Source: Streptomyces phaeofaciens
Lineage (GTDB): Bacteria > Actinomycetota > Actinomycetes > Streptomycetales > Streptomycetaceae
Direction of reading: 5' to 3'
Length of the DNA: 64,000 bases
Assembly (NCBI RefSeq): GCF_014648915.1
Contig: NZ_BMSA01000019.1
Coordinates: 151,716-215,715, forward strand
Position numbers and translations under genes: made by a program. The notes beneath the pieces were generated by a model. That model searched no databases and was not told the DNA's origin. It was given only the letters and a program-made list of their open reading frames with translations. Position 1 is the stretch's first letter; each line of letters begins with the position of its first letter. This document shows positions 42,780 through 50,710 of this stretch, piece by piece.

Positions 42780-44346
42780 GGATCTCCTTGAACGCGTCGG
42801 AGAGCGAGGAGAGTCCGGCGTCGACCAGCCGGCCGCCGGTCGCCGTGGCGGCCCGCTCCAGGGCTTCGGGGTCGGCCTCTCCGAACGGGACGGTGAAGGT
42901 CGGCACCGCGTCGGCGGCGGCACCGAGCCGTTCGTGCCGGCGCAGGAACTCGGCATAGGTGAGGCCCGCGTTGTTCTCGCCGTCCGTCATCAGCACAAGG
43001 GCGACGGGCCGTTCGGGTGCCGCGCGCACGGCGTCGGCGGCGATGCGATAGCCGCGGTCGAGGGCCGACCAGACGGCGGTGGCGTCGTCGAAGCCGCCGC
43101 CGGCGACGATCCGGTCGAGGGTCTCCAGGTCGCCGTCCCCGCGCACGGTGACCGTCCGCTCCTGGAGCACCCGGCCGCCGAACCGTACGACGGTGAGGAT
43201 CTCGCCTCGGTGGAAGCGGGCGAACTTGCCGGTGGTGGTGCGGTCGGCGCCGCTCAGCCCGGCGAACGCGGCGCGCAGTGCGGCGATGCGGTCGCCGCGC
43301 ATCGAGGTGGAGAAGTCCAGCAGGAAGACGACCTGGTCGCCGGTGGGGTGCGCGGGGTCGCCGTAGTCGTCGACGAGCCGCTCCACGATCGACAGCCGGT
43401 CGGGGTAGGAGAGCGCGTTGCCGACCGGCACCCGCAGCCGTGCCGACGGCTCGACGTCCCTGTTGACCGGGCGCCGGAAGGTGCGGCGCATCAGCTCGCG
43501 CTGGGTGTCGGCGCTCAGCAGCCAGTCGGTGACCTTGCGGTAGGCGGTGCGTTCGGCGGGGTCGAGGAGGAGCAGCGGGAAGTCGGACAGGACCATGCCG
43601 TCGTCCGGGTGGACGATCTCCAGCGGGTGGGCGAGTCTTCCGCCGGCGTTCAGGGCGAGCAGTTCGGACTCGTGGGCGATCAGCGCGTCGGCGGCGTCCT
43701 GGTCCTTCGGATAGGTGTCGAGCAGGGCGCGGGAGCTGGGCGCGGTGAGGCTCTGGCCGGAGCGGAAGCCGCGCAGCCGGTCGCAGGAGACGTCCTGTTC
43801 GCGCAGGGCGCTGCCGGTGCCGGCGGCGGCGGTGGCGACACCGACCAGGGCGGCGCGTCCGGTGTCGCTGCGCCGGGGGTCGGCCATGCCGAAGCGCAGC
43901 CGGCCGTCGGCGGCGGCGTCCGCGAGGTCGGCCCAGGTGATCCGGCCGCCGGGGGTGTTCGCGCGCAGGGCGGCGGCGGTCTCGGGGGTGAGGCCGGCGA
44001 CGACCGGTGAGCGCATCACGGAGGTGGACTCGGGCCGGGCGAGGCGGCCGCCGGAGTCCTGCACCCGCAGCTGGAAGGAGCGGTCGGAGGCGAGCCAGGC
44101 CAGGTCGTAGGAGGGCTTCCCGGCGGCCGGGGGCTGCCGGCCGGCGAGGTCGGCGGTGGCCTCGTAGGTCATCTCCAGTTCGACGCCGGTGTCGTTCTCC
44201 AGCCGGTCCAGGAGCGGTTCCACGTCGGCGAGTTCGGGGCTGGCGAGGACGCGCAGGGTGAGGTGGTCGGGGTCGCGGGCGCAGGCGGAGGTCAGGGTGG
44301 CGAGCAGGGCGACGGCGAGGGCGAGGGCGCCGATCCGCCGCCTCAC
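42766..44346 (-). CDS. VWA-domain lipoprotein with solute-binding-like N-terminus (trio gene B)
   Basis: Predicted lipoprotein of 526 residues, exported and anchored by a Cys (LTSAC at the end of the signal peptide). Residues about 30-300 resemble a type 2 periplasmic solute-binding protein; residues about 345-520 form a von Willebrand A domain with MIDAS motif DFSTSM, the T in TTGKFARF, and the D in LMTDGENN. Such fusions bind partner proteins through a metal. It is between gene A (4-base overlap) and gene C (14-base overlap); the three are certainly one operon. Function is unknown. Confidence 0.78.
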   Translation of the reverse strand: MRRRIGALALAVALLATLTSACARDPDHLTLRVLASPELADVEPLLDRLENDTGVELEMTYEATADLAGRQPPAAGKPSYDLAWLASDRSFQLRVQDSGGRLARPESTSVMRSPVVAGLTPETAAALRANTPGGRITWADLADAAADGRLRFGMADPRRSDTGRAALVGVATAAAGTGSALREQDVSCDRLRGFRSGQSLTAPSSRALLDTYPKDQDAADALIAHESELLALNAGGRLAHPLEIVHPDDGMVLSDFPLLLLDPAERTAYRKVTDWLLSADTQRELMRRTFRRPVNRDVEPSARLRVPVGNALSYPDRLSIVERLVDDYGDPAHPTGDQVVFLLDFSTSMRGDRIAALRAAFAGLSGADRTTTGKFARFHRGEILTVVRFGGRVLQERTVTVRGDGDLETLDRIVAGGGFDDATAVWSALDRGYRIAADAVRAAPERPVALVLMTDGENNAGLTYAEFLRRHERLGAAADAVPTFTVPFGEADPEALERAATATGGRLVDAGLSSLSDAFKEIRGCH

Positions 44347-45638
44347 GGGGTGTCCTTGGCGGGCGGCGGGCAGCTGCCGACGTAGTCGATGATCCGTTCC
44401 AGGACGTCGAGGTCGGGCTCGTAGGCCTTGGTCCGGTCGGTGTTGGGGACGGGGACCTGGATGCCGTGATCGCGCAGGTAGGCGTCGAGGCGTTCGCCGG
44501 TGTCCTCCTCCGCGTCGGAGTCACGGACCCGGAAGCCGAGTTCGAGGGCCCGTTCGCGCAGCGCGTCGTCCTCCTCCAGGATGCGGACGAGCCGGTCGCC
44601 GCGGTCGGTGAGGGAGATGAGCTGGGGTTCGGTGAGGGTGTAGGGGGTGGGGTAGAGCAGGACGCGGTCGGTGTCCTGGCGGCCGTGCCGGTCGTGGTGG
44701 GCGATCTGGTGGGCCAGGTACTGGTGCTCGTAGATCACGGAGAGGGGGGCGATGGACTCGCCGAGGTCGGAGAGGTAGCTGTCGGCCTGTTCGTCGGCCC
44801 ACATGCCCTGGAGGCTGATCAGAGGTTTGATCCTGGCCGCGAGGTCGGTCACCGCGTCCTGGGCGAGCCGGGCGTCGTTCACGTTCTGGGTGCCCGGGGT
44901 GCTGTTCCGGTTGGCGACGAAGGCGAGGAGGCTGAGGTAGGTGCCGGCCGAGTTGGACTCGCAGACGCTGGAGGTGCGCACCAGCACCCGGCCGCTGTTG
45001 CTGCGGCCGCCGGCGGTGTCGAAGCCGATGCCGTTCCAGGTGTCGGCGCCCTCGGTCTTCCCGTCGCCGTCCTGGTCGGCGGTGCTGCGGCCGCCGTCCC
45101 TGCCGTCGAGCAGGCCCATGAAGCGGCGCATGTCGAGGTCGTAGTAGAGGGTGTCGCCGCCCGCCGCCCCCTGGGGTGTGGCGACGCCGGCCCTGACGAG
45201 GGTCTCGGCGTAGGAGCGGAACGTGCCGAGGACGAGCGGGGTGACGAAGGGGCGGGCCGAGCGGACGGAACGGTCCTGCCGGTCGAGGACGAGTTTCGCG
45301 GCGGGCTGGCCGGACGGGAAGACGACGTCCATGTCCTTCAGCGACTGGGTGGCGATGCCGCGCGATCCGAGCCGGTGGATGTCGACCCGTATGCCGTGCC
45401 GCAGCAGCAGCCGCTGCACCTCGGGGTCCTTGAAGAAGTCGGACTTGGAGGCCATCTTCGCCTCCAGGGTGGTGATCTGTTCGAACGGTCTGAGGGTGTT
45501 CCCGGAGACGAGCAGGGAGATCAGTCCGGCCAGCGCGAGCGGCAGCGCGGCGACGACATGCCGGGGGACGCGGCGGCGGCGCACCCGCCGGGTGGTGAGT
45601 CTCGGTTCGTCGATCGTGGGTCTTCCGGTGACGGACAA
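44343..45638 (-). CDS. Membrane-anchored solute-binding-like protein (trio gene A)
   Basis: Protein of 431 residues with one N-terminal membrane helix (VVAALPLALAGLISLLVSG) and an external domain similar to type 2 solute-binding proteins (for example FFKDPEVQRLLLRHGIRVDIHRLGSRGIATQS; KLVLDRQDRSVRSARPF). A DQDGDGKTEGADTW stretch near residue 190 has the DxDxDG pattern of a calcium-binding loop. Two Cys occur at SSVCESN and near the end, SCPPP. It is the first gene of the trio, its stop overlapping the VWA gene's ATG. I do not recognise a named system. Confidence 0.68.
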   Translation of the reverse strand: MSVTGRPTIDEPRLTTRRVRRRRVPRHVVAALPLALAGLISLLVSGNTLRPFEQITTLEAKMASKSDFFKDPEVQRLLLRHGIRVDIHRLGSRGIATQSLKDMDVVFPSGQPAAKLVLDRQDRSVRSARPFVTPLVLGTFRSYAETLVRAGVATPQGAAGGDTLYYDLDMRRFMGLLDGRDGGRSTADQDGDGKTEGADTWNGIGFDTAGGRSNSGRVLVRTSSVCESNSAGTYLSLLAFVANRNSTPGTQNVNDARLAQDAVTDLAARIKPLISLQGMWADEQADSYLSDLGESIAPLSVIYEHQYLAHQIAHHDRHGRQDTDRVLLYPTPYTLTEPQLISLTDRGDRLVRILEEDDALRERALELGFRVRDSDAEEDTGERLDAYLRDHGIQVPVPNTDRTKAYEPDLDVLERIIDYVGSCPPPAKDTP

Positions 45639-45787
45639 CGGCCCCCTCCTGCCACTCCGGGGCCAGGATCATCGGGCACGCCTTCGAACACGGCCCCGCG
45701 GAAGGGTCAACTCCAGGCCAACGCGCGAGAAATGACGGTCCGGGACGGGTCGGGTTTCAGACGCCGCGCAGCGGCAACCCGCAGCCC

Positions 45788-46081
45788 ATGTCCCCTCGAT
45801 ATCGCAACGGTGCGAACCAGGCCGGCACGGTCATCGCCGTGGTCGCCGACGTCATGGCCCTCATCCTGGGCCTGTGGATCCTCATGTACCTGCTGGACGC
45901 GAACCGCGGGAACGACTTCGTCCAGTTCGTCCACGACGTGGCCCGCTGGCTCGCCGGCTGGTCGTACGACCTGTTCACCTTCGACGAGGCGTGGGCGAGG
46001 GTCGTGGCCGGTTACGGTCTGGCGGCGGTGGTGTACCTGTTCGTCGGTCACGCGATCGCGAACCGGGTCCACCGCCACTGA
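45788..46081 (+). CDS. Small two-helix membrane protein
   Basis: A 97-residue protein with two transmembrane helices (AGTVIAVVADVMALILGLWILMYLL and WARVVAGYGLAAVVYLFVGHAI) separated by an amphipathic loop rich in aromatic residues (FVQFVHDVARWLAGWSYDLFTF). No motif indicates function. It is divergent from the trio and convergent with the barrel-protein gene, and its stop is directly followed by 16-bp repeats. Start ATG 45788. Confidence 0.7.
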   Translation: MSPRYRNGANQAGTVIAVVADVMALILGLWILMYLLDANRGNDFVQFVHDVARWLAGWSYDLFTFDEAWARVVAGYGLAAVVYLFVGHAIANRVHRH

Positions 46082-46144
46082 CCCCACTGCCTCAGGACCC
46101 CGCTACCTCAGGACCCCACTACCTGATGACCCCACTACCTGATG
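46081..46144. repeat. Four tandem 16-bp repeats
   Basis: ACCCCACTACCTGATG or ACCCCACTGCCTCAGG, four copies from the last base of the small membrane gene to the end of the barrel gene. Non-coding. Confidence 0.9.
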
Positions 46145-46147
46145 ACC

Positions 46148-47218
46148 TCAGGCGCAGCAGTCCGTCTCGAGTCCCCAGGGCAGATGCTCGCCCCCGAACA
46201 CCGCGCAGGTGGCCTCGTGGCCGCCCAGCGCGGCGACGGCGAGCAGCAGGGAGCCCGCCGTCCAGGTCGTCAGCTCGCGCGGCCAGATCGCGTCGTCGTC
46301 GAAGACATAGCCCGTCCAGTACAGCCCGGACTCGGGGTCCCGCAGATGCTGGATGGACTGGAGGATCTCCAGCGCCCGGTCGGACTCGCCCGTCGCCCAG
46401 AGCGCGAGGGCGAGTTCGGCCGACTCGCCGCCGGTCACCCACGGGTTGGGCACGACGCACCGCACCCCGAGCCCGGGCACCACGAACCGCTCCCAGTCCG
46501 CCTCGATCCGGGACTTCGCCTCCGCGGCGGTCAACGCCCCGCCGAGCACCGGGTAGTACCAGTCCATCGAGTAGCGGTCCTTGTCGAGGAACCGCTCCGG
46601 GTGCCGGCGGACGGCGTGCCGCAGCGCGCCGGCGGCCAGCTCCCAGTCGGGCTGCGGCTCCTCGCGCTGCTCGGCGACGGCCAGCGCGCAGCGCAGCGCC
46701 TGGTGGATCGAGGAGGAGCCGGTGAGCAGGGCGTCCGCCGTGGGCGTGCCGTCGTCGTCGCGCCGCCAGCCGATCTGCCCGCCGGGCTGCTGGAGCCGCA
46801 GCACGTACTCGACGGCCGCGTAGACGGCCGGCCACATGCGGTCCAGGAAGGTGTCGTCGCCGGTGGACAGGTAGTGGTGCCAGACCCCTACGGCGATGTA
46901 GGCGACGAAGTTCGTCTCGCGGCCCCGGTCGGTGACGTCGGTGAAGTCGCCGTCCCGGTACGCGGCGTACCAGGAGCCGTCCTCGTTCTGGTGCCGGGCG
47001 AGCCAGGTGTAGGCCCGTTCGGCGGCCTCGTGCTCGCCCGCGGCGTCCAGCGCCATCGCGGCCTCGGTGTGGTCCCACGGGTCGAGGTGGTGACCCCGGA
47101 ACCACGGGATCGCGCCGTCCTCCCGCTGCACGGCGAGGATGCCGGCGACGGTCGCGGCAGCCTGCTCGGCGGTGAGGACCCCGGGCAGGACGAGGTGTTC
47201 TGTCCGGGGGGTGGTCAC
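46148..47218 (-). CDS. Alpha/alpha-barrel protein (prenyltransferase/squalene-cyclase-like fold)
   Basis: Protein of 356 residues of repeated alpha-hairpins: AVQREDGAIPWFRG, WLARHQNEDGSWYAAY, FVAYIAVGVWHHYLSTGDD, YVLRLQQPGGQIGW, ILQSIQHLRDPESGLYW. The QxxDG(S/A)W repeats are typical of squalene-cyclase/prenyltransferase-type barrels, but the same fold occurs in glycoside hydrolases. No DDXD or catalytic residue set can be pinned down. It is third in the operon glycosyltransferase, methyltransferase, barrel; start GTG 47218 overlaps the methyltransferase TGA (GTGA). Its partners suggest work on a glycolipid or glycan. Confidence 0.72.
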   Translation of the reverse strand: MTTPRTEHLVLPGVLTAEQAAATVAGILAVQREDGAIPWFRGHHLDPWDHTEAAMALDAAGEHEAAERAYTWLARHQNEDGSWYAAYRDGDFTDVTDRGRETNFVAYIAVGVWHHYLSTGDDTFLDRMWPAVYAAVEYVLRLQQPGGQIGWRRDDDGTPTADALLTGSSSIHQALRCALAVAEQREEPQPDWELAAGALRHAVRRHPERFLDKDRYSMDWYYPVLGGALTAAEAKSRIEADWERFVVPGLGVRCVVPNPWVTGGESAELALALWATGESDRALEILQSIQHLRDPESGLYWTGYVFDDDAIWPRELTTWTAGSLLLAVAALGGHEATCAVFGGEHLPWGLETDCCA

Positions 47219-47967
47219 GTGGCGTCCGCCCCGGTCTTCTCGGCGATCTTCGGCAGATGGGGCTTGGTCGCGTAGGCGACGAAGCTCTTGCCGATCAGCG
47301 GGTTCAGCGCCTGCTCGGCGACCCGGGTGGCCAGCGGCTTCTTCATGATGTCCCAGACCAGCAGCTTGTGGTACGCCCGCACCGGCAGCGCCTTGTCGTT
47401 GTCGACGCCGAACGCGCACTTCAGCCACCAGTACGGCGAGTGCAGCGCGTGGGCGTGGTGGGTGCCGTACGGCTTCAGGCCGGCCTCGCGGATCTTCGCG
47501 AGGAGTTCGTCCGCGCGGTAGATGCGGATGTGGCCGCCCTCGACCTCGTGGTAGGCGTCGGAGAGGGCCCAGCAGACCTTCTCGGGGCCGTAGCGCGGGA
47601 CGGTGATCGCGATGCGTCCGCCGGGCTTGAGGACCCGGACCATCTCGGCGAGCACGCCCTTGTCGTCGGGGATGTGCTCCATCACCTCGGAGATGATGAC
47701 GACGTCGAAGGACTCGTCGGGGAAGGGCAGGGCGAGGGCGTCGCCCTCCATCGCGGTGGCGGTGGCGCCCTCGGGGGCCTCACCGGCCTCCTTCATCGCC
47801 GCGAACCACTTGGCGACCTCGCGGATCTCCTCGGCGTTCTGGTCGAGGGCCACGACCTGGGCGCCTCGCCGGTAACACTCGAAGGCGTGCCGGCCGGCCC
47901 CGCAGCCGAGATCCAGGACCCGGTCCCCCGGGGCGAGCGGGAACCGGGAGAAGTCGACGGTCAGCAC
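47215..47967 (-). CDS. SAM-dependent methyltransferase (UbiE/COQ5-like)
   Basis: Methyltransferase of 250 residues with motif I VLDLGCGAGRHAFE, the ribose-binding acidic residue in VVALDQN, motif II SFDVVIISEVMEHIPD, and motif III VLKPGGRIAITVPR. An additional aromatic stretch (HSPYWWLKCAFGVDNDKALPV) near residue 180 is a substrate-side insertion. Start GTG 47967; the gene overlaps the glycosyltransferase end by 7 bases and the following gene by 4, so the three are coupled. The substrate is likely a sugar or lipid made by the operon. Confidence 0.85.
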   Translation of the reverse strand: MLTVDFSRFPLAPGDRVLDLGCGAGRHAFECYRRGAQVVALDQNAEEIREVAKWFAAMKEAGEAPEGATATAMEGDALALPFPDESFDVVIISEVMEHIPDDKGVLAEMVRVLKPGGRIAITVPRYGPEKVCWALSDAYHEVEGGHIRIYRADELLAKIREAGLKPYGTHHAHALHSPYWWLKCAFGVDNDKALPVRAYHKLLVWDIMKKPLATRVAEQALNPLIGKSFVAYATKPHLPKIAEKTGADAT

Positions 47968-49337
47968 GTGGCCCTGCTTTCGCGATCGGATACAACGTCA
48001 ACATCTTCGCGGGCCGGGTGCGCCGGCCGGGCGCCGCCCGCGGCCATCGCCTCGCGGTAGCGGGCCACCGTGCCCTGGGCGGCCCGCGCCCAGGTGAACC
48101 GCTCCAGCACCCGCTGCCGGCCGGCCGCGCCGAGCCGGGCCCGCAGCCCGGGGTCGCCGAGCAGCCGGGCCAGCGCCGCGGCCAGGGCGCCCGCGTCGCC
48201 GGGCGGTACGGCCAGGCAGGTCTCGCCGTCGGGTCCGGCGACCTCGGGGATCGCGCCGCCGGTGGTGGCGACCAGGGGGGTGCCGGTGGCCATGGCCTCG
48301 GCGGCCGGCAGGGAGAAGCCCTCGTACAGCGAGGGCACGCAGGCGACCTCCGCCGAGCGCACCAGGTCGACCAGTTCGGCGTCCGAGATGCCCTTGACGA
48401 AGTCGACGGCGCCTTCGAGGCCGTAGCGCTCGAGCGCCTGGGCGATGGGCCCCTCCTGGGGGCGCTTGCCGACGACGACGAGGTGGGCGTGCGGGTGCTC
48501 GGTGCGCACCTTGGCGAGCGCCTCGACGAGGAAGACCAGGCCCTTGAGCGGCACGTCCGCGCTGGACGTCGTCACGATCCGGCCCGGGACGACGGCCACG
48601 GACGGGTCGGGCGAGAACAGGTCGGTGTCGGCGCCGATGTGGACGACGTGGACGCGGTCGTCACGGACGCCGAGGTGGTCGACGATCTCCTGGCGGGAGG
48701 TCCCGGAGACGGTCAGTACGGACGGCAGCCGGCGGGCGACCCGCTTCTGCATCCGGGTGAACGCGTACCAGCGGCGCACGGAGTAGCGGCGCTGCCAGCC
48801 GTCGGCGGCGTCCAGCTCCAGCTGCCGGTCGACGGTGATGGGGTGGTGGATGGTGGTGACGAGCGGCGCGCCGACGTCTCCCAGCAGCCCGTATCCGAGG
48901 GTCTGGTTGTCGTGCACGACGTCGAACTCGCCGCGGCGGGCCCGCAGATGGCGGCGGGCGCGCAGGGAGAAGGTCAGGGGTTCGGGGAAGCCGCCGGTCC
49001 ACATCGTCGCCACTTCGAGGGCGTCGATCCAGTCGCGGTACTCCTCGCGCCCCGGGGTGCGAAAGGGGTCGGGCTGGCGGTACAGGTCGAGGCTGGGCAG
49101 CTCGGTCAGGGACAGCCGGTCGTCGTGGCCCTCGTCGAGCACCGGATACGGCTGCGAACCGATGACGTCGACGCGGTGGCCGAGGCGCGCCAGCTCGCGC
49201 GAGAGATGCCGTACGTAGACCCCTTGGCCCCCGCAGAACGGGTTCCCCTTATAGGTGAGGAGCGCGATGTTGAGCGGTCGCTCGCCGTCTGCCGCGAGGT
49301 CACGCCGGGACCCCGCCTGACTGGCCTCAGCGGTCAC
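47961..49337 (-). CDS. Family 4 glycosyltransferase
   Basis: GT-B fold glycosyltransferase of 458 residues that transfers a sugar from a nucleotide donor. The N-terminal domain shows the acceptor-side GNPFCGGQGVYVRHLSRELARLGH; the C-terminal donor domain shows KGLVFLVEALAKVRTEHPHAHLVVVGKRP, and EGFSLPAAEAMATGTPLVATTGGAIPEV, the E-x7-E donor site. Start GTG 49337 has AGAAGGGGG 7 bases upstream; the longer frame to 49373 is less likely. It is divergent from KstR, and two operator-like sites lie between them. It begins an operon with the methyltransferase and barrel genes. Confidence 0.88.
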   Translation of the reverse strand: MTAEASQAGSRRDLAADGERPLNIALLTYKGNPFCGGQGVYVRHLSRELARLGHRVDVIGSQPYPVLDEGHDDRLSLTELPSLDLYRQPDPFRTPGREEYRDWIDALEVATMWTGGFPEPLTFSLRARRHLRARRGEFDVVHDNQTLGYGLLGDVGAPLVTTIHHPITVDRQLELDAADGWQRRYSVRRWYAFTRMQKRVARRLPSVLTVSGTSRQEIVDHLGVRDDRVHVVHIGADTDLFSPDPSVAVVPGRIVTTSSADVPLKGLVFLVEALAKVRTEHPHAHLVVVGKRPQEGPIAQALERYGLEGAVDFVKGISDAELVDLVRSAEVACVPSLYEGFSLPAAEAMATGTPLVATTGGAIPEVAGPDGETCLAVPPGDAGALAAALARLLGDPGLRARLGAAGRQRVLERFTWARAAQGTVARYREAMAAGGARPAHPAREDVDVVSDRESRATC

Positions 49338-49391
49338 TCCGGGCCCCCTTCTGCCTGCACTGTCCCGCGACACTACGACGGGACGCTAATC

Positions 49392-49405
49392 TAGAACAAG
49401 TTTCA
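49392..49405. promoter_or_regulatory. KstR-type operator in the kstR/GT divergent promoter
   Basis: TAGAACAAGTTTCA matches TNNAACNNGTTNNA exactly. It sits between the glycosyltransferase and KstR starts, so could autoregulate KstR and control the glycosyltransferase operon. Confidence 0.72.
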
Positions 49406-49432
49406 GACTTGATCGTTCGGGAGGCTCTGAAT

Positions 49433-49446
49433 CTACCGGCAGGTAG
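49433..49446. promoter_or_regulatory. 14-bp palindrome CTACCGGCAGGTAG
   Basis: CTACC-GGCA-GGTAG is an inverted repeat whose right half overlaps a TAGGGA -10-like hexamer before KstR. The identical site, in the other orientation, is at 57842-57855. Confidence 0.6.
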
Positions 49447-49546
49447 GGACGCTGTGACCAGTGGATCAGGTGATTCACACCACGGCCGGCCGCACTGCCA
49501 AGCTGTGTGATCACCGACCCTCACCGACTGTCACGGAACGGGACCC

Positions 49547-50173
49547 ATGCCTGCGGAAGACAGCACCCAGCGCCCGGCCTCCTCCCCTCTCACGGAGCGG
49601 CAGGAGGCCCGCCGCCGGCGCATCCTGCACGCGAGCGCGCAGCTTGCCAGCCGGGGCGGTTTCGACGCGGTGCAGATGCGGGAGGTCGCCGAGTCCTCCC
49701 AGGTCGCCCTCGGCACGCTCTACCGCTACTTCCCCTCCAAGGTGCACCTGCTGGTCGCCACCATGCAGGACCAGCTGGAGCACATGCACGGCACCCTGCG
49801 GAAGAAGCCCCCGGCGGGCGACCGGGCGGCGGACCGGGTGGCGGAGACCCTGATGCGGGCCTTCCGGGCCCTTCAGCGCGAGCCGCACCTGGCCGACGCG
49901 ATGGTCCGCGCGCTGACCTTCGCCGACCGCAGCGTCTCCCCCGAGGTCGACCAGGTCTCCCGCCAGACGACGGCGATCATCCTCGACGCGATGGGTCTGG
50001 AGAACCCGACCCCGGAGCAGCTGTCCGCCGTCCGCGTCATCGAGCACACCTGGCACTCCGCCCTGATCACCTGGCTGTCCGGGCGCGCGTCCATCGCCCA
50101 GGTGAGGATCGACATCGAGACGGTGTGCCGGCTGATCGACGTGACGGACCCGGGCGCCGGCGCGCACGACTAG
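49547..50173 (+). CDS. kstR: KstR-like TetR-family repressor
   Basis: TetR-type repressor of 208 residues that closely resembles KstR, the repressor of cholesterol and lipid catabolic genes. The helix-turn-helix region RRRRILHASAQLASRGGFDAVQMREVAESSQVALGTLYRYFPSKVHLLVATM is near-identical in type to mycobacterial KstR, and the C-terminal ALTFADRSVSPEVDQV, SALITWLSGRASI and ETVCRLIDV blocks agree with it. The known KstR site TNNAACNNGTTNNA occurs in its own promoter (49392) and before the MaoC operon (28794). Start ATG 49547. It is divergent from the glycosyltransferase and followed by a structured-RNA candidate on the other strand. Confidence 0.82.
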   Translation: MPAEDSTQRPASSPLTERQEARRRRILHASAQLASRGGFDAVQMREVAESSQVALGTLYRYFPSKVHLLVATMQDQLEHMHGTLRKKPPAGDRAADRVAETLMRAFRALQREPHLADAMVRALTFADRSVSPEVDQVSRQTTAIILDAMGLENPTPEQLSAVRVIEHTWHSALITWLSGRASIAQVRIDIETVCRLIDVTDPGAGAHD

Positions 50174-50175
50174 AA

Positions 50176-50376
50176 CCTACGAGACGGGTTCCCTTCGCCG
50201 GGGTCGCCCGGATGCGCCGGGTACTGCCCGGATCAGGTGATGGGGGTCGCCGTTCAGCCCGACTGCCGCTGTCCGGCCTCTCAACCCGACCGTCGACGTC
50301 GGCCTCAGCGGATGCCTTTCACGTCGCGCCGAAGTCGGCTACTCCGGTTGGGTTCCCTCACTCGCCTCGTAGGCCA
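50176..50376 (-). ncRNA. Candidate stand-alone structured RNA
   Basis: No gene lies in 50174-50434. The minus strand opens with an 8-bp helix whose partner is at the far end (CCTACGAG at 50366-50373 and CTCGTAGG at 50176-50183 read on that strand). Inside are hairpins GCCG-ACTT-CGGC, CGACGT/ACGTCG, GGTCG/CGACC, CCGGG-CAGTA-CCCGG and CCGGG-CGAC-CCCGG, and GGGAACCC occurs near both ends. A -10-like TATCCT (50382-50387) lies about 7 bases before the predicted 5' end. I could not assign it to a known family; there is a partial likeness to the 3' half of TPP riboswitches, but no thiamine gene adjoins. Confidence 0.5.
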
Positions 50377-50434
50377 CTTTCAGGATAGGACGACCGGGGA
50401 GGGATGAACCAACCCAAAGGTGAATTTTTTACTT

Positions 50435-50707
50435 CTATTCCTCCGGCGGGAACACCGGCTCCCCGCTGCCCGCCAGCGTCACCGTGATCGCCTCCACCGG
50501 GCAGCTCTCCGCCGCCGCCAGCACCCGCTCGTTGGCGTCCGGGTCCGGATCGACCGGGTGGGACTGACGGGCGGAGTCCAGCCGGAAGCCGCCCGGGGCG
50601 TGGTGCAGGCACTGGGCGGAGCCGATGCACAGGGAGCGGTCGACCTCGACGTGCCAGCGGTCACCCGCCCCCACGCCCGGCTCGGCCCGCGCGGGAGAGG
50701 CCTCCAT
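50435..50707 (-). CDS. Ferredoxin, [3Fe-4S] type
   Basis: Electron carrier of 90 residues. The cluster ligands C-x5-C (CIGSAQC) and CP near the end (AAAESCPVEAI), with no fourth Cys in the loop, are typical of the 3Fe-4S ferredoxins that serve actinobacterial cytochromes P450. It begins 3 bases after the aldehyde dehydrogenase stop and on the same strand, so both are cotranscribed. A P450 is not found in this window and would be encoded elsewhere. Start ATG 50707. Confidence 0.88.
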   Translation of the reverse strand: MEASPARAEPGVGAGDRWHVEVDRSLCIGSAQCLHHAPGGFRLDSARQSHPVDPDPDANERVLAAAESCPVEAITVTLAGSGEPVFPPEE

Positions 50708-50710
50708 CGC

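Noticed and set aside
50176..50376. TPP riboswitch
   Set aside because: The 3' side has CACCTGATCCGGG and GGCGAAGGGA-like sequence, but the 5' CTGAGA block is poor and no thiamine gene follows on that strand.
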